NCBI GenBank assembly: GCA_964369175.1
Contig: CAYJEM010000001.1
Span: forward strand, 1 to 64,000
Source: Tannockella sp964369175
Lineage (GTDB): Bacteria; Bacillota_I; Bacilli_A; Erysipelotrichales; Coprobacillaceae
Length of the DNA: 64,000 bases
Direction: 5' to 3'
Below are positions 23,984 to 32,286 of the stretch, piece after piece. The stretch's first letter is position 1; every line of letters starts with the position of its first letter. Under the pieces are notes generated by a model. The model saw only the letters and a list, made by a program, of their open reading frames with translations, was not told the origin of the DNA and searched no databases. A program made the position numbers and the translations under genes.

Positions 23984-26071
23984 TTGAAATTTAAATTTAA
24001 AAAAGATATGCCTTCTGTACGATTTGAAGGATTTAATGAATATCATAAAAAAGATAGAAGTAAGCAAAATAACGTTATTTATGTACGTTTAATAGGTATT
24101 ATTGGAGTAGTGATTTTATTAGTATCAGTGCTTGCGATTCGACTTACTGTTATCCAACTTACACAAAGTGAAGAATATTTAGTAAAACTAGATACATATG
24201 GTATACAAAAGTATGTTCAAGATGCTAGTCGTGGAACTATTGAAGATCGTAATGGGACAATGTTAGTTTCAAACACAAGTTCAATCAATGCTGTTTATTT
24301 TTCAGTAAGTGATATGAGTCAAAAAAATGCTAGTGACATGGCAGATTTTTTATATGATAATACAACAATAAATCTAGATAGTATTGATGAAAGACAGCGT
24401 AAAGATTATTTTTTAATGGCATATCCTGATATAGTTGATGGTTTAGTAACTCAAGAAATGTTAGATGTTATAAGCGCAAGCCAAAACCCAGATAGGGATC
24501 TATATAATTTGAAGATAAGCTTAATTACTTCTGAATTAATGGCACAACATATGAGTGATGAAGTATTGTTTAAAACAAGAATTGAATCAATTATTTTACA
24601 AACTACGAGTGGTTCAGCGACGTTGTTAGAAGGAATATCAGTTGAAGATGCTAGTAGAATATCTAGTAATAATATGATATTACGAGGTGTAGAAATAACA
24701 ACTGACTGGCAAAGATCAAAAACAATGGGTGGGTCCTTGTCAGGTGTTCTAGGAAGGGTATCAACACAACAAACAGGTTTACCTGCAGAGGATGCTACTG
24801 AGCTTTTATCGCTAGGTTTGATGAATGATTCAAGAGTTGGACTTTCAGGAATTGAAGCTGAGTATGATACTTTACTAAGAGGGGTAAATTCCTCTTATTC
24901 AATAACTGTTGATGATGATGGTGATAGTGCTGTTAATTTACTTTCTTCTGGAACGGCAGGTACTAATCTACGACTAACAATTGACTGGGAATTACAAGCT
25001 TTGGCTGAACAACTAATTAGTGATGCGTTAGTAGCCAACTTTTCAAATCCGCTATTTACAGAAATGTTTTTAATTGTGATGGATCCTAATAATGGTGATG
25101 TCATTGTAATGGCAGGAAAGAGAATTGATAAAGAGACTGGAGAGATTAGTGATTACGCAGATGGTAACTATAAAAGTGCATTTGCAATTGGTTCGACGAT
25201 TAAGGGCGGAACAATGTATATGGCCTATAAACATGACTTAACATACCCAGGTGAGATTATTAATGATGCCCCAGTACAAATAAAAGGAACAGCTGCAAAG
25301 AAATCGTGGACAAACTTAGGTCCAATCGATGATATTACTGCACTTGCAAGGTCATCAAACGTTTTTATGTTTGAAATGGCTATTCGATTAGGAGAAGGGC
25401 ATTATCAATACAACCAACCATTAGTAATTGATGAAAGTGCCTTTGATACATTTAGAAATGATTTAAGTGAACTAGGTCTTGGTACAAAGACAGGGCTTGA
25501 TGTTACAGACGAAGCATTAGGGTATCGCGGACCTAATGATAACCGTACTTCGGGATTGTTGCTTGATGCAGTGATTGGTCAGTATGATACATATACGCCA
25601 ATACAAGTAGCACAATATGTTTCTACTCTTGCAAATGATGGTGTCAAGGTTGAGCCACGACTAGTACTTGATGGATATCAAATTGATGAGACAGGAAATA
25701 AAGTTACTACTTATCAAAACGATATTGAAATTATAGATGATGTAAGTCATGAAACACTTGCATTTGAAAGAATTAGCGAAGGTTTTAGAGCGTGCGTTAC
25801 ATATTCTAATGGGTTGTGTAGATCTGCTTGGAGTGGTTCATCATATGATATGTATAGTAAAACTGGTACAGCTCAGGTATTTGAGTACATTGATGGTCAA
25901 CAAATTGACTATGCAAACTTACTATCGATAGGGTGGGCATCACCTTCTGGCATTGATGATCCTCAAATTGCTTACGTTGCAGTTGCCCCAAGATTAAACA
26001 CTGGACAAGAACATCAGGAAATCCCAAGAATTGTAATTGATGCATATCATCAAAAATATGGAATAAATTAA
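23984..26071 (+). CDS. Class B penicillin-binding protein (transpeptidase)
   Basis: Cross-links peptidoglycan outside the membrane. The start is TTG at 23984 with GGAGGT at 23972-23977. A cytoplasmic basic segment of about 35 residues is followed by one transmembrane anchor (about 37-58). The PBP dimerisation domain starts at SRGTIEDRNG near 77. The transpeptidase domain has SxxK as STIK with the nucleophile at about Ser404, SSN near 456, and KTG at about 626. The 695-residue length fits PBP2/FtsI types. Whether it serves division or elongation cannot be told here. Confidence 0.93.
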   Translation: MKFKFKKDMPSVRFEGFNEYHKKDRSKQNNVIYVRLIGIIGVVILLVSVLAIRLTVIQLTQSEEYLVKLDTYGIQKYVQDASRGTIEDRNGTMLVSNTSSINAVYFSVSDMSQKNASDMADFLYDNTTINLDSIDERQRKDYFLMAYPDIVDGLVTQEMLDVISASQNPDRDLYNLKISLITSELMAQHMSDEVLFKTRIESIILQTTSGSATLLEGISVEDASRISSNNMILRGVEITTDWQRSKTMGGSLSGVLGRVSTQQTGLPAEDATELLSLGLMNDSRVGLSGIEAEYDTLLRGVNSSYSITVDDDGDSAVNLLSSGTAGTNLRLTIDWELQALAEQLISDALVANFSNPLFTEMFLIVMDPNNGDVIVMAGKRIDKETGEISDYADGNYKSAFAIGSTIKGGTMYMAYKHDLTYPGEIINDAPVQIKGTAAKKSWTNLGPIDDITALARSSNVFMFEMAIRLGEGHYQYNQPLVIDESAFDTFRNDLSELGLGTKTGLDVTDEALGYRGPNDNRTSGLLLDAVIGQYDTYTPIQVAQYVSTLANDGVKVEPRLVLDGYQIDETGNKVTTYQNDIEIIDDVSHETLAFERISEGFRACVTYSNGLCRSAWSGSSYDMYSKTGTAQVFEYIDGQQIDYANLLSIGWASPSGIDDPQIAYVAVAPRLNTGQEHQEIPRIVIDAYHQKYGIN

Positions 26072-26141
26072 ATTTTTACTAGCAATTATTAGTTACCTAT
26101 GATATTATTATATTCGAAGTTTAGATAATGGAGGTGCTAAA

Positions 26142-26291
26142 ATGAGAGACAATATCATCCTAAAATGTACTGAATGTGGTGAAGAAAATTATATTAATAC
26201 AAAAAATAAAAGAAATCATCCAGAAAGAATGGAAGTAAACAAATACTGTCCAAGATGTAATCAGAAAAAAGTACATAAAGAAAAGAAATAA
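26142..26291 (+). CDS. rpmG: 50S ribosomal protein L33
   Basis: A 49-residue protein with two CxxC pairs (KCTECG and YCPRCN) and the basic NKRNHPERMEVNKYC segment typical of L33. This is the zinc-binding paralogue type. An AATGGAGG ribosome binding site lies just upstream of the ATG at 26142. A terminator overlaps the stop. It stands alone between the PBP and MBL-fold genes. Confidence 0.93.
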   Translation: MRDNIILKCTECGEENYINTKNKRNHPERMEVNKYCPRCNQKKVHKEKK

Positions 26292-26309
26292 GCCTTTTGG
26301 CTTTTTTTC
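26290..26309 (+). terminator. Intrinsic terminator after rpmG
   Basis: A short AAGCC/GGCTT stem (26290-26294 with 26299-26303) with a TTTT loop and a T-run. The 5' arm includes the stop codon. Confidence 0.75.
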
Positions 26310-26324
26310 TTTAGGAGGAAAAAT

Positions 26325-26933
26325 ATGAAAATAAAAAAAATGATGTTAGGTAGCTATCAGACAAACTGTTTTATTGTTACTGGAGAAGATAATCGCTGTT
26401 TTATTGTTGATCCTGGAGATAATGGTAAAAAGATTTCAACTTATATAAACGAAAATGAATTACACGTTGATGCAATATTACTTACTCATGGCCATTTTGA
26501 CCATGTTGGAGCAGTTGAGTATTTATATAATGCATATAAATGTGATATTTATTGTCATAGTGACACAACGACTGTGTTACGCGATTCGAAATTAAATTTG
26601 TCGAATTTTCAATTTCCTTTTGTTATTGAATTAGAAACAAAAGAGATTATTGATTCTACAACAATTGCAGGTATTGAAGTAAAATGGTTATACTTACCTG
26701 GTCATTGTCCAGGTAGTTCAATGATTTATTTACCAAAAGAGAATATAATTTTTTCAGGTGATGTATTGTTTAAAGGGTCAATTGGTAGATTTGATTTTCC
26801 AGGATCTAGTAATTTTGAAACAAAACAAACGATCGATACAATTCGAGCATACGATTTTGATGCAGTAGTATATCCAGGACATGGAGATAGTACGACAATA
26901 AAAGAGGAACAATTACATAACCCTTATTTTTAG
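26325..26933 (+). CDS. MBL-fold metallo-hydrolase (YqgX-like)
   Basis: A 202-residue metallo-beta-lactamase-fold protein of the glyoxalase II-like group. It has the THGHFDHVG metal motif near residue 54, LPGHCPGS near 130, a bridging Asp in FSGDVLF near 147, and a final His in VVYPGHGD. Related small proteins act on thioesters such as hydroxyacylglutathione or bacillithiol derivatives; the substrate here is unknown. B. subtilis yqgX lies close to comGA, and here the comG operon also follows. AGGAGG precedes the ATG. Confidence 0.88.
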   Translation: MKIKKMMLGSYQTNCFIVTGEDNRCFIVDPGDNGKKISTYINENELHVDAILLTHGHFDHVGAVEYLYNAYKCDIYCHSDTTTVLRDSKLNLSNFQFPFVIELETKEIIDSTTIAGIEVKWLYLPGHCPGSSMIYLPKENIIFSGDVLFKGSIGRFDFPGSSNFETKQTIDTIRAYDFDAVVYPGHGDSTTIKEEQLHNPYF

Positions 26934-26956
26934 AACTTCGATGAAGTTCTTTTTTT
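26932..26956 (+). terminator. Intrinsic terminator before comG
   Basis: A perfect AGAACTTC/GAAGTTCT stem (26932-26939 with 26943-26950), a GAT loop and a T-run isolate the comG operon from upstream transcription. The operon then starts near a TATAGT hexamer (26981-26986) that lacks a recognisable -35 box, suggesting activator dependence. Confidence 0.88.
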
Positions 26957-27004
26957 AAAGAAATAATAGTCTGTTCTATGTATAGTAGAATAGGAGGAAA
27001 CGAT

Positions 27005-27988
27005 ATGAATGATCGATTTGAAAGAATTATTACCCAAGCTATTGAGCAACTTGCAAGTGATATTCATTTTATAGTTCAAGATGAATGCATAGTGTATTTT
27101 CGACAAAAAGGCATTCTAACACTACATACTACAATTGACTTTGCTGATGGTAAAAAACTCCTTAATTATATCCGCTTTTGTAGTAAAATTGACATTAATT
27201 TTACAAAAAAACCTCAAACTGGTCAATATCATTTCTTCTATAATAATAAAGATTATTATTTACGAGTTTCAAGTTTGCCATCGTATAAAAGTGATAGCCT
27301 AGTTATTCGTATTTTAAATAATCATCGTACGATGACTATAGACTCGTTATTTTTACAAGAGGACATTAGTAATGAGCTAAAACATATTATTAAGAGAAAA
27401 TCAGGTCTTTTTATTGTCAGTGGACCAACAGGGTCAGGGAAGTCAACAACTTTATACACATTATTAGATGAAATAAATCACTTGTATAAAAGAAATATTG
27501 TTACACTAGAAGATCCAATTGAGATACATAAAGACTTTTGCCTACAGATTCAAATCAACGAAGCTATTGGTCTTGATTATAATGTTGCTCTAAAACAAAT
27601 TTTAAGGCATGATCCTGATGTGATAATGATTGGTGAAATACGAGATAGTGAAACTGCAAAATTGGCAATCACATGTGCATTAACAGGACATTTTGTCGTT
27701 GCTACAATTCATTCTGGAACTTGTATTACTACGCTATTACGTCTAGAAAATCTCGGGTGTCAAAATATAGATATTGAAGAAACGTTAATTGCTATTTTAT
27801 GCCAGAAAATGATATACAACAAGCTAACAAACAAACAATTTGTATTATGTGAAATGATTACTAGAAATGTGATTAATCAATATTTCAAAGATGGCAAATA
27901 CGTATACAATGACTTCTGTTATAATATTGGAAAATTAGCAAAAGAACATCCGATTGATAAGGAGGTAATTCTTGAACAAAATAAATAA
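27005..27988 (+). CDS. comGA: ComGA-like pseudopilus assembly ATPase
   Basis: Secretion-type ATPase of the GspE/PilB family that powers assembly of the DNA-uptake pseudopilus. The ATG at 27005 follows AGGAGG at 26992-26997. The protein (327 residues) has Walker A GPTGSGKSTT near 140, an Asp box, Walker B-type DPDVIMIGEIRD near 202 and the His box TGHFVVATIHSGT near 230. It lacks the long N-terminal domain and the tetracysteine of GspE, as ComGA does. It overlaps comGB by 17 bases. Confidence 0.95.
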   Translation: MNDRFERIITQAIEQLASDIHFIVQDECIVYFRQKGILTLHTTIDFADGKKLLNYIRFCSKIDINFTKKPQTGQYHFFYNNKDYYLRVSSLPSYKSDSLVIRILNNHRTMTIDSLFLQEDISNELKHIIKRKSGLFIVSGPTGSGKSTTLYTLLDEINHLYKRNIVTLEDPIEIHKDFCLQIQINEAIGLDYNVALKQILRHDPDVIMIGEIRDSETAKLAITCALTGHFVVATIHSGTCITTLLRLENLGCQNIDIEETLIAILCQKMIYNKLTNKQFVLCEMITRNVINQYFKDGKYVYNDFCYNIGKLAKEHPIDKEVILEQNK

Positions 27989-28979
27989 AGAATATCGTGA
28001 GCTAGAAACTCTTGCTAATCTTCTAAAATGTGATTATGGGATATCAAATGCACTTGACTTAATACTACTTGTAACAAATAGTAAAAACATGGAAAATATT
28101 AAGCAATTACTAAATAATGGTATCACATTAAGTGATGCGATTTTACAACAAGAGTATAATAAATCATTTTTAAATTATTTTCGATTTTTTGTAGCTGCAA
28201 ATGATATCGCATATGCAATTACTAGAGCGATAGAAATTTGTAGCAAGCAAACAGCTATTATAGAAGAACTAAAACAAAAAACACGATACCCAGCATTTCT
28301 TATTGTATTTTTAATACTATTTTTATTATTTGTCAGTATATTTTTAATGCCACAAGTTGAGTCATTATTACATGAATTTACAACATCCATTTCTACGATG
28401 CAACAAATCATATTTACATTATTTAAAGTTGTACCAGCAATTCTAATTATCATATTTGTATTTCTTGCCGGATGCGTTTTTATTATCTGTTATAGTATTT
28501 CAAAAAACCGTTTTGATATTCAACAAAAATTATTAAAAATCAGTATTTCGAGTCAAATTATTAAAAAATATTACTCATTGTCATTTGCACTATTGTATAA
28601 TGAACTATTAAAAAATGGTTACGATGTAAGTGAATCATTGCAGTTTATGTTAGATAATACAAAAAATCATCCATTGCAACCTGTTATATATGAATTATAT
28701 CAGTATGTAGAATCTGGATGTAGCTTTATTGAAGCAGTGGCAAAAGTGATTTATTTTGAAAAACTTTTTATCTCTTATTTAACAATTTGTATTTATGTAG
28801 AAAAGGAGAATAAAGATATTGATAATTACATTCAATTATCAATTGAAAATATTCAAATATTAATACAAAAGATTATATCAATTACTTTACCTTCAACATA
28901 CATTTTTATTGGAACATTTGTAATTACCGTGTATTTATCCATTATTATTCCATTAATGGATGTCATCAATACATTCTAG
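27972..28979 (+). CDS. comGB: ComGB-like inner-membrane platform protein
   Basis: GspF/PilC-family membrane platform of the competence pseudopilus. TTG at 27972 is the start, with AAGGAGG inside the end of comGA. Three strongly hydrophobic segments are visible (about 107-130, 152-178 and 300-330) between two GspF-type helical domains, the normal topology. Length is 335 residues. Eight bases separate it from comGC. Confidence 0.9.
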   Translation: MNKINKEYRELETLANLLKCDYGISNALDLILLVTNSKNMENIKQLLNNGITLSDAILQQEYNKSFLNYFRFFVAANDIAYAITRAIEICSKQTAIIEELKQKTRYPAFLIVFLILFLLFVSIFLMPQVESLLHEFTTSISTMQQIIFTLFKVVPAILIIIFVFLAGCVFIICYSISKNRFDIQQKLLKISISSQIIKKYYSLSFALLYNELLKNGYDVSESLQFMLDNTKNHPLQPVIYELYQYVESGCSFIEAVAKVIYFEKLFISYLTICIYVEKENKDIDNYIQLSIENIQILIQKIISITLPSTYIFIGTFVITVYLSIIIPLMDVINTF

Positions 28980-28987
28980 GAGGATTT

Positions 28988-29299
28988 ATGAAAAAAAGTG
29001 ACCAGGGATTTACAATGATTGAAGTTATATTTTGTCTAAGTGTTATTTTAGTAATACTGTTGTTAGTTATACCAAATGTAACCAATAAAAACAATATCGT
29101 AAAAGAAAAAAGTTGTTATGCACAGGTTGAAGTAGTAAATGCCCAAATAATCTTATATCAAATTGAAACTGGAGAATTGCCTTCTAGTATTAGTCAGCTA
29201 ACTTCTGGTGATAAACCTTATCTAAAGGAAAATCAAGCAACTTGTCCTAGTGGAAGTTCAATATATATCCAAGATGGCCAGGCATATGCAGGACAATAG
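28988..29299 (+). CDS. comGC: ComGC-like major pseudopilin
   Basis: A 103-residue pseudopilin. The leader MKKSDQG ends in the prepilin peptidase site G^FTMIE, followed by a hydrophobic helix of about 20 residues. Two cysteines (CYAQVEV and ATCPSG) are placed as in ComGC proteins, where they form a disulfide. AGGAGG precedes the ATG. The prepilin peptidase gene is not in this window. Confidence 0.92.
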   Translation: MKKSDQGFTMIEVIFCLSVILVILLLVIPNVTNKNNIVKEKSCYAQVEVVNAQIILYQIETGELPSSISQLTSGDKPYLKENQATCPSGSSIYIQDGQAYAGQ

Positions 29300-29672
29300 A
29301 GGATTTACAATGATTGAAACTTTATTTGTGTTATCAATCATTATAATTGTTTCAACGTTTACATTATCTATGATTAAAGTTCAACATGAAAATATTGATA
29401 CAGTTAGTGATATAATACGATACTATATTGACTATTCAAGAACACAAGCAATTACAAAACATCAAAATATTAGTATAGAATTTGTCAATGATAGTATTAT
29501 TATTGATGATACGAAAATACAGTTTGAAACCCATAGATTTACAACAAGTCAAAATATTACATTTAATAAATTTGGCAATATCAACAAAGCAACTACATTG
29601 ACTATTTGTAATCAAGATAGGTGTAAAGATATTGTATTACAACTTGAAAGTGGGGCAAATGATGTACGATAA
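29286..29672 (+). CDS. comGD: ComGD-like minor pseudopilin
   Basis: A 128-residue pseudopilin with the leader MQDNRG followed by FTMIETLFVLSIIII. Possible starts are ATG at 29286 (used), ATG at 29274 and GTG at 29250, all inside comGC; none has a strong ribosome binding site, so coupling to comGC translation is likely. The rest is a small globular domain with CNQDRC near the end. Third in order after comGC, as expected for ComGD. Confidence 0.85.
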   Translation: MQDNRGFTMIETLFVLSIIIIVSTFTLSMIKVQHENIDTVSDIIRYYIDYSRTQAITKHQNISIEFVNDSIIIDDTKIQFETHRFTTSQNITFNKFGNINKATTLTICNQDRCKDIVLQLESGANDVR

Positions 29673-29883
29673 CAAAGGAACAACATTGATAGAGGTTTTA
29701 TTTGCTTTTAGTATTTTCTTAATCATAACTACAACTTTTATATCATTATATACAACGATTAATTCATCAACCATTCGACAACTTGAAGACTATCATGCAT
29801 ATATTGAAAAGAACAACAATAAGGAGCAAAGCATATGGTTAGAAAACACATTGTATCAAACAATACAAGTGGTTTTACAATGA
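29662..29883 (+). CDS. comGE: ComGE-like minor pseudopilin
   Basis: A short 73-residue protein: leader MYDNKG, then TTLIEVLFAFSIFLIITT. The residue after the cleavage-site Gly is Thr rather than Phe, but the Glu at position +5 of the mature protein is present. ATG at 29659 is an alternative start; TGGGG lies just upstream. It overlaps comGD and comGF. ComGE proteins are poorly conserved, so the name rests on operon position. Confidence 0.75.
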   Translation: MYDNKGTTLIEVLFAFSIFLIITTTFISLYTTINSSTIRQLEDYHAYIEKNNNKEQSIWLENTLYQTIQVVLQ

Positions 29884-30281
29884 TTGAAATACTCTTTAGT
29901 CTATCTATTACAATACTTATTACACTATCACTAACAAGTATTGTTCGTGTTGTATTATACTCACCTAAAAGCATGCATTTAAATGAAGATATACATATTG
30001 CAACAACTCAGATAACAAATACACTATATCAAGGATATGATTTTAGTGCAGGAAGCAGTTTATTGTACACAGATGATAAAGATCGTCAGTTTACGATAGA
30101 GTTAGATAATGGGAAAATTGTTAAGACTCCAGGATATGTTACATTTTTACACGATGTTGAATCTTTATACTTTGAAATCATAAATAATAAAGTATATATG
30201 AATTTAACTCGTGACAATCGTAACTATGTATTTTGGATTGCTAGTAACATCGTGGTAGAAGAAGATGAAAAAGAAGAATAG
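29835..30281 (+). CDS. comGF: ComGF-like minor pseudopilin
   Basis: A 148-residue protein with leader ending SG^FTMIEILFSLSI, a hydrophobic helix, and a C-terminal domain rich in beta strands (DRQFTIELDNGK, YFEIINNKVYMNL). The latter resembles the ComGF domain. AAGGAG within the end of comGE serves the ATG at 29835. It overlaps comGG by 17 bases. Confidence 0.85.
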   Translation: MVRKHIVSNNTSGFTMIEILFSLSITILITLSLTSIVRVVLYSPKSMHLNEDIHIATTQITNTLYQGYDFSAGSSLLYTDDKDRQFTIELDNGKIVKTPGYVTFLHDVESLYFEIINNKVYMNLTRDNRNYVFWIASNIVVEEDEKEE

Positions 30282-30633
30282 GGGTACAATCTTACAAGTG
30301 GTATTAATACTCTTTATTATTGTAAGTAGTAATTTACTCTCACTAACGACAATTGTTGAACATCAAGCAAAGAGTTATCAACGAATACATGAAATCGACA
30401 AGGTAAGACTCACTGAATTAGCAGTTATAAGTCACTTACGCAATGAACAAAAAAATGGTTTATTGCTTAGTGATGAAATATCAATTGATACAACTACTAT
30501 ATATTATACAATAGATGATTATGGGACAACATTTGGTATATTTGTACGAATATCCCATAATGATGAATATTATGAATTTACTTGTAAACTAAACAAAGAG
30601 TCATGTAGAATAACAGAATTTCAATATTTATAG
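30265..30633 (+). CDS. comGG: ComGG-like protein
   Basis: A 122-residue last gene of the operon. It has a basic N-terminus MKKKNRG, then a hydrophobic segment (about 8-30) and a soluble domain. It lacks the classical FTMIE site (GTILQV after the Gly), which is common in ComGG. Assignment rests on position and form. No terminator follows; a direct repeat and efp come next. Confidence 0.75.
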   Translation: MKKKNRGTILQVVLILFIIVSSNLLSLTTIVEHQAKSYQRIHEIDKVRLTELAVISHLRNEQKNGLLLSDEISIDTTTIYYTIDDYGTTFGIFVRISHNDEYYEFTCKLNKESCRITEFQYL

Positions 30634-30688
30634 CTTATATTTTGGTAATACAAGTAAAAACTATTCACATTTAGCTTATCTTTTGGTA
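30631..30688 (+). repeat. Imperfect 17-bp direct repeat upstream of efp
   Basis: TAGCTTATATTTTGGTA at 30631-30647 and TAGCTTATCTTTTGGTA at 30672-30688 differ at one base. They are offset by 41 bp, close to four helical turns. The first copy starts with the comGG stop codon. They lie between the comG operon and efp, in a promoter-sized gap. Confidence 0.6.
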
Positions 30689-30724
30689 TACTTTTAAAGA
30701 AAAAAAGATATAAGGAGATATTAT

Positions 30725-31282
30725 ATGATTAACGTTGGTGATTTAAGACCGGGAATGACGTTCCAATATGAAGGGAATCTATTTGTAGTATTAGAAGCGT
30801 CACATAACAAAACTGCACGTGCTGCTGCAAACATTAAAGTAAAAATGAAAAACATGAGATCAGGATCTACGACTGAAATTACATTTGGTGGAAACGATCG
30901 CGTTGCAAAAGCTCATATTGAAAAAAGAAAAATGCAATACTTATATAATTCAGGTACTGCATTAGTGTTCATGGATAATGAAACATATGATCAAATCGAA
31001 ATTGATGAAAAAGGATTAAAATGGGAAATTAACTTCTTAAAAGAAAGTGATGATGTTGAAATTACTTGCTTTGAAGGTGAAGTATTAGGATTATCTTTAC
31101 CAATCAATGTTCCATTTAAAATTATTGAAACAGAACCAGCTGTTAAAGGTGATACAGCTACTGGTGCTACAAAATATGCGACAATTGAAACTGGATATCA
31201 AATAAAAGTACCTCTTTTCATTAGTGAAGGTGAAATTGTTGTTGTAAATACTACAGACGGAAAGTATCAAGGTCGTGCATAA
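30725..31282 (+). CDS. efp: Elongation factor P
   Basis: Relieves ribosome stalling at polyproline. The 185-residue protein has the three OB-like domains; the C-terminal GDTATGATKYATIETG signature is intact. The loop that reaches the peptidyl-transferase centre reads HNKTARAAAN, with Arg32 where B. subtilis EF-P has the modified Lys32 in KPGKG. This tip therefore cannot carry a lysine modification. AAGGAG precedes the ATG and a terminator follows. Confidence 0.96.
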   Translation: MINVGDLRPGMTFQYEGNLFVVLEASHNKTARAAANIKVKMKNMRSGSTTEITFGGNDRVAKAHIEKRKMQYLYNSGTALVFMDNETYDQIEIDEKGLKWEINFLKESDDVEITCFEGEVLGLSLPINVPFKIIETEPAVKGDTATGATKYATIETGYQIKVPLFISEGEIVVVNTTDGKYQGRA

Positions 31283-31305
31283 AAAGTCATTTATGACTTT
31301 TTTTT
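31281..31305 (+). terminator. Intrinsic terminator after efp
   Basis: The stem AAAAAGTCA/TGACTTTTT (31281-31289 with 31294-31302) has a TTTA loop and a T-run. It isolates spoIIIAH from efp. Confidence 0.85.
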
Positions 31306-31316
31306 CTATTCATAGA

Positions 31317-31343
31317 ATACTATTTTAAACTTTGCATATAGAT
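31317..31343 (+). promoter_or_regulatory. Possible sigma-E-like promoter before spoIIIAH
   Basis: An ATA at 31317-31319 and CATATAGAT at 31335-31343 are 15 bp apart. This resembles the sigma-E pattern of an ATA-containing -35 box and a CATACANT -10 box. In B. subtilis spoIIIA is sigma-E dependent. The match is partial and from memory. Confidence 0.3.
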
Positions 31344-31375
31344 TACTAATAATAGTTTAGAAGGAGAATTCAATT

Positions 31376-31846
31376 ATGAATAAACAAGCAATTACTTTCT
31401 TATCTTTATTTAGTTTAATATTAGTGTTGTCAGTGTATTATATTTTATTACCACCATTAACGAGTACAGATGCAAATATTGATATAGTGTCAAGTGATCA
31501 AAGTGAAATTGAAATATTGCAAATAGCATTAGATAATAAGCGCAATGATGTGATCAATGAAAATAATACAGTCATTGCATCAACGCAAAGTGATAATCAA
31601 AAAATACAAGAGGCTTTAGAAACAATCTCTAAAACCAAAGATACAATTGCAAAGGAAAAAGAAATTATTGAACATTTAAAAGGTCAAGGATACCAAAATT
31701 CATTTGTAGAAATTAGTGAAAAAAACATCAAGGTTGTAGTTGAAAAAACGGACGGTACAATTAGTGATGCTAATGCAATTATTAAAAATTTATTAAGTAT
31801 ATATAATAGTGAATATCAGGTAGAAGTAAAGTTTGTTGCTCCATAA
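31376..31846 (+). CDS. spoIIIAH: Stage III sporulation protein AH (SpoIIIAH-like)
   Basis: Mother-cell component of the channel that joins SpoIIQ across the forespore membranes. The 156-residue protein has an N-terminal membrane anchor with FSLILVLSVYY (about 12-22), a charged helical middle and the C-terminal ring-building fold with KGQGYQNSFVEISEKNIKVVV. It is shorter than the 218-residue B. subtilis protein, mainly in the linker. Position between efp and the asp23-nusB genes matches Bacillus, but spoIIIAA to AG are not here. Confidence 0.85.
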   Translation: MNKQAITFLSLFSLILVLSVYYILLPPLTSTDANIDIVSSDQSEIEILQIALDNKRNDVINENNTVIASTQSDNQKIQEALETISKTKDTIAKEKEIIEHLKGQGYQNSFVEISEKNIKVVVEKTDGTISDANAIIKNLLSIYNSEYQVEVKFVAP

Positions 31847-31847
31847 C

Positions 31848-31876
31848 TTGAAATATTCCTAATTTTTTTATACAAT
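31848..31876 (+). promoter_or_regulatory. Sigma-A-type promoter of the Asp23-family gene
   Basis: TTGAAA at 31848-31853 and TACAAT at 31871-31876 are separated by exactly 17 bp, immediately after the spoIIIAH stop. The transcript would start about 16 bases before the ATG at 31899. Confidence 0.65.
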
Positions 31877-31898
31877 ATGTATGAAAAGGAGTGTTTAT

Positions 31899-32240
31899 AT
31901 GAGCCAAGAATACTATCAATTAAAATCTACGAATTATGGGAGTGCCAATATTGGTGTGCACGTATTTGAAAATATTATTATAAATGAAATTGATCAAATT
32001 GAAGATGTTACGTTAGCTTCATCAAAAAAACTAGCACTAATTTCTAAAGAACCAATTACTGTTGTAATAAATGATAAAAACCAAGTATCAGTATCTGTTG
32101 AAATTACTGTTGGGTATGGAAAAAATATTAATTCATTAACAAAAACAATTCAAAGTAAAATTAGTGATGCATTTTTAAACCTAATGCAAATAAAGTATTG
32201 TAAAGTAAATGTAATTATTTCAGCAATTGACTTTGAGTAA
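31899..32240 (+). CDS. yqhY: Asp23/Gls24-family protein (YqhY-like)
   Basis: A 113-residue Asp23 protein. The VSVEITVGYGKNINSLTKTIQ segment near residue 70 is typical of the family, found in cell-envelope and fatty-acid-linked loci. AAAAGGAGTG at 31884-31893 fixes the ATG at 31899; the ATG at 31881 lies within that site. B. subtilis has yqhY at this place between acc genes and nusB; accB and accC are absent here. A terminator follows. Confidence 0.85.
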   Translation: MSQEYYQLKSTNYGSANIGVHVFENIIINEIDQIEDVTLASSKKLALISKEPITVVINDKNQVSVSVEITVGYGKNINSLTKTIQSKISDAFLNLMQIKYCKVNVIISAIDFE

Positions 32241-32262
32241 AGGTATAGTAATATACCTTTTT
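32239..32262 (+). terminator. Intrinsic terminator after the Asp23-family gene
   Basis: A perfect nine-base-pair stem (32239-32247 with 32252-32260), GTAA loop and short T-run; its 5' arm overlaps the stop codon. Confidence 0.82.
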
Positions 32263-32286
32263 CATTTGACCTTTAGTAGGTTTTTA

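Noticed and set aside
26938..27004. ComK boxes or a streptococcal-type CIN box before comGA
   Set aside because: Neither AAAA-N5-TTTT pairs nor a TACGAATA-like sequence is present near the TATAGT hexamer.
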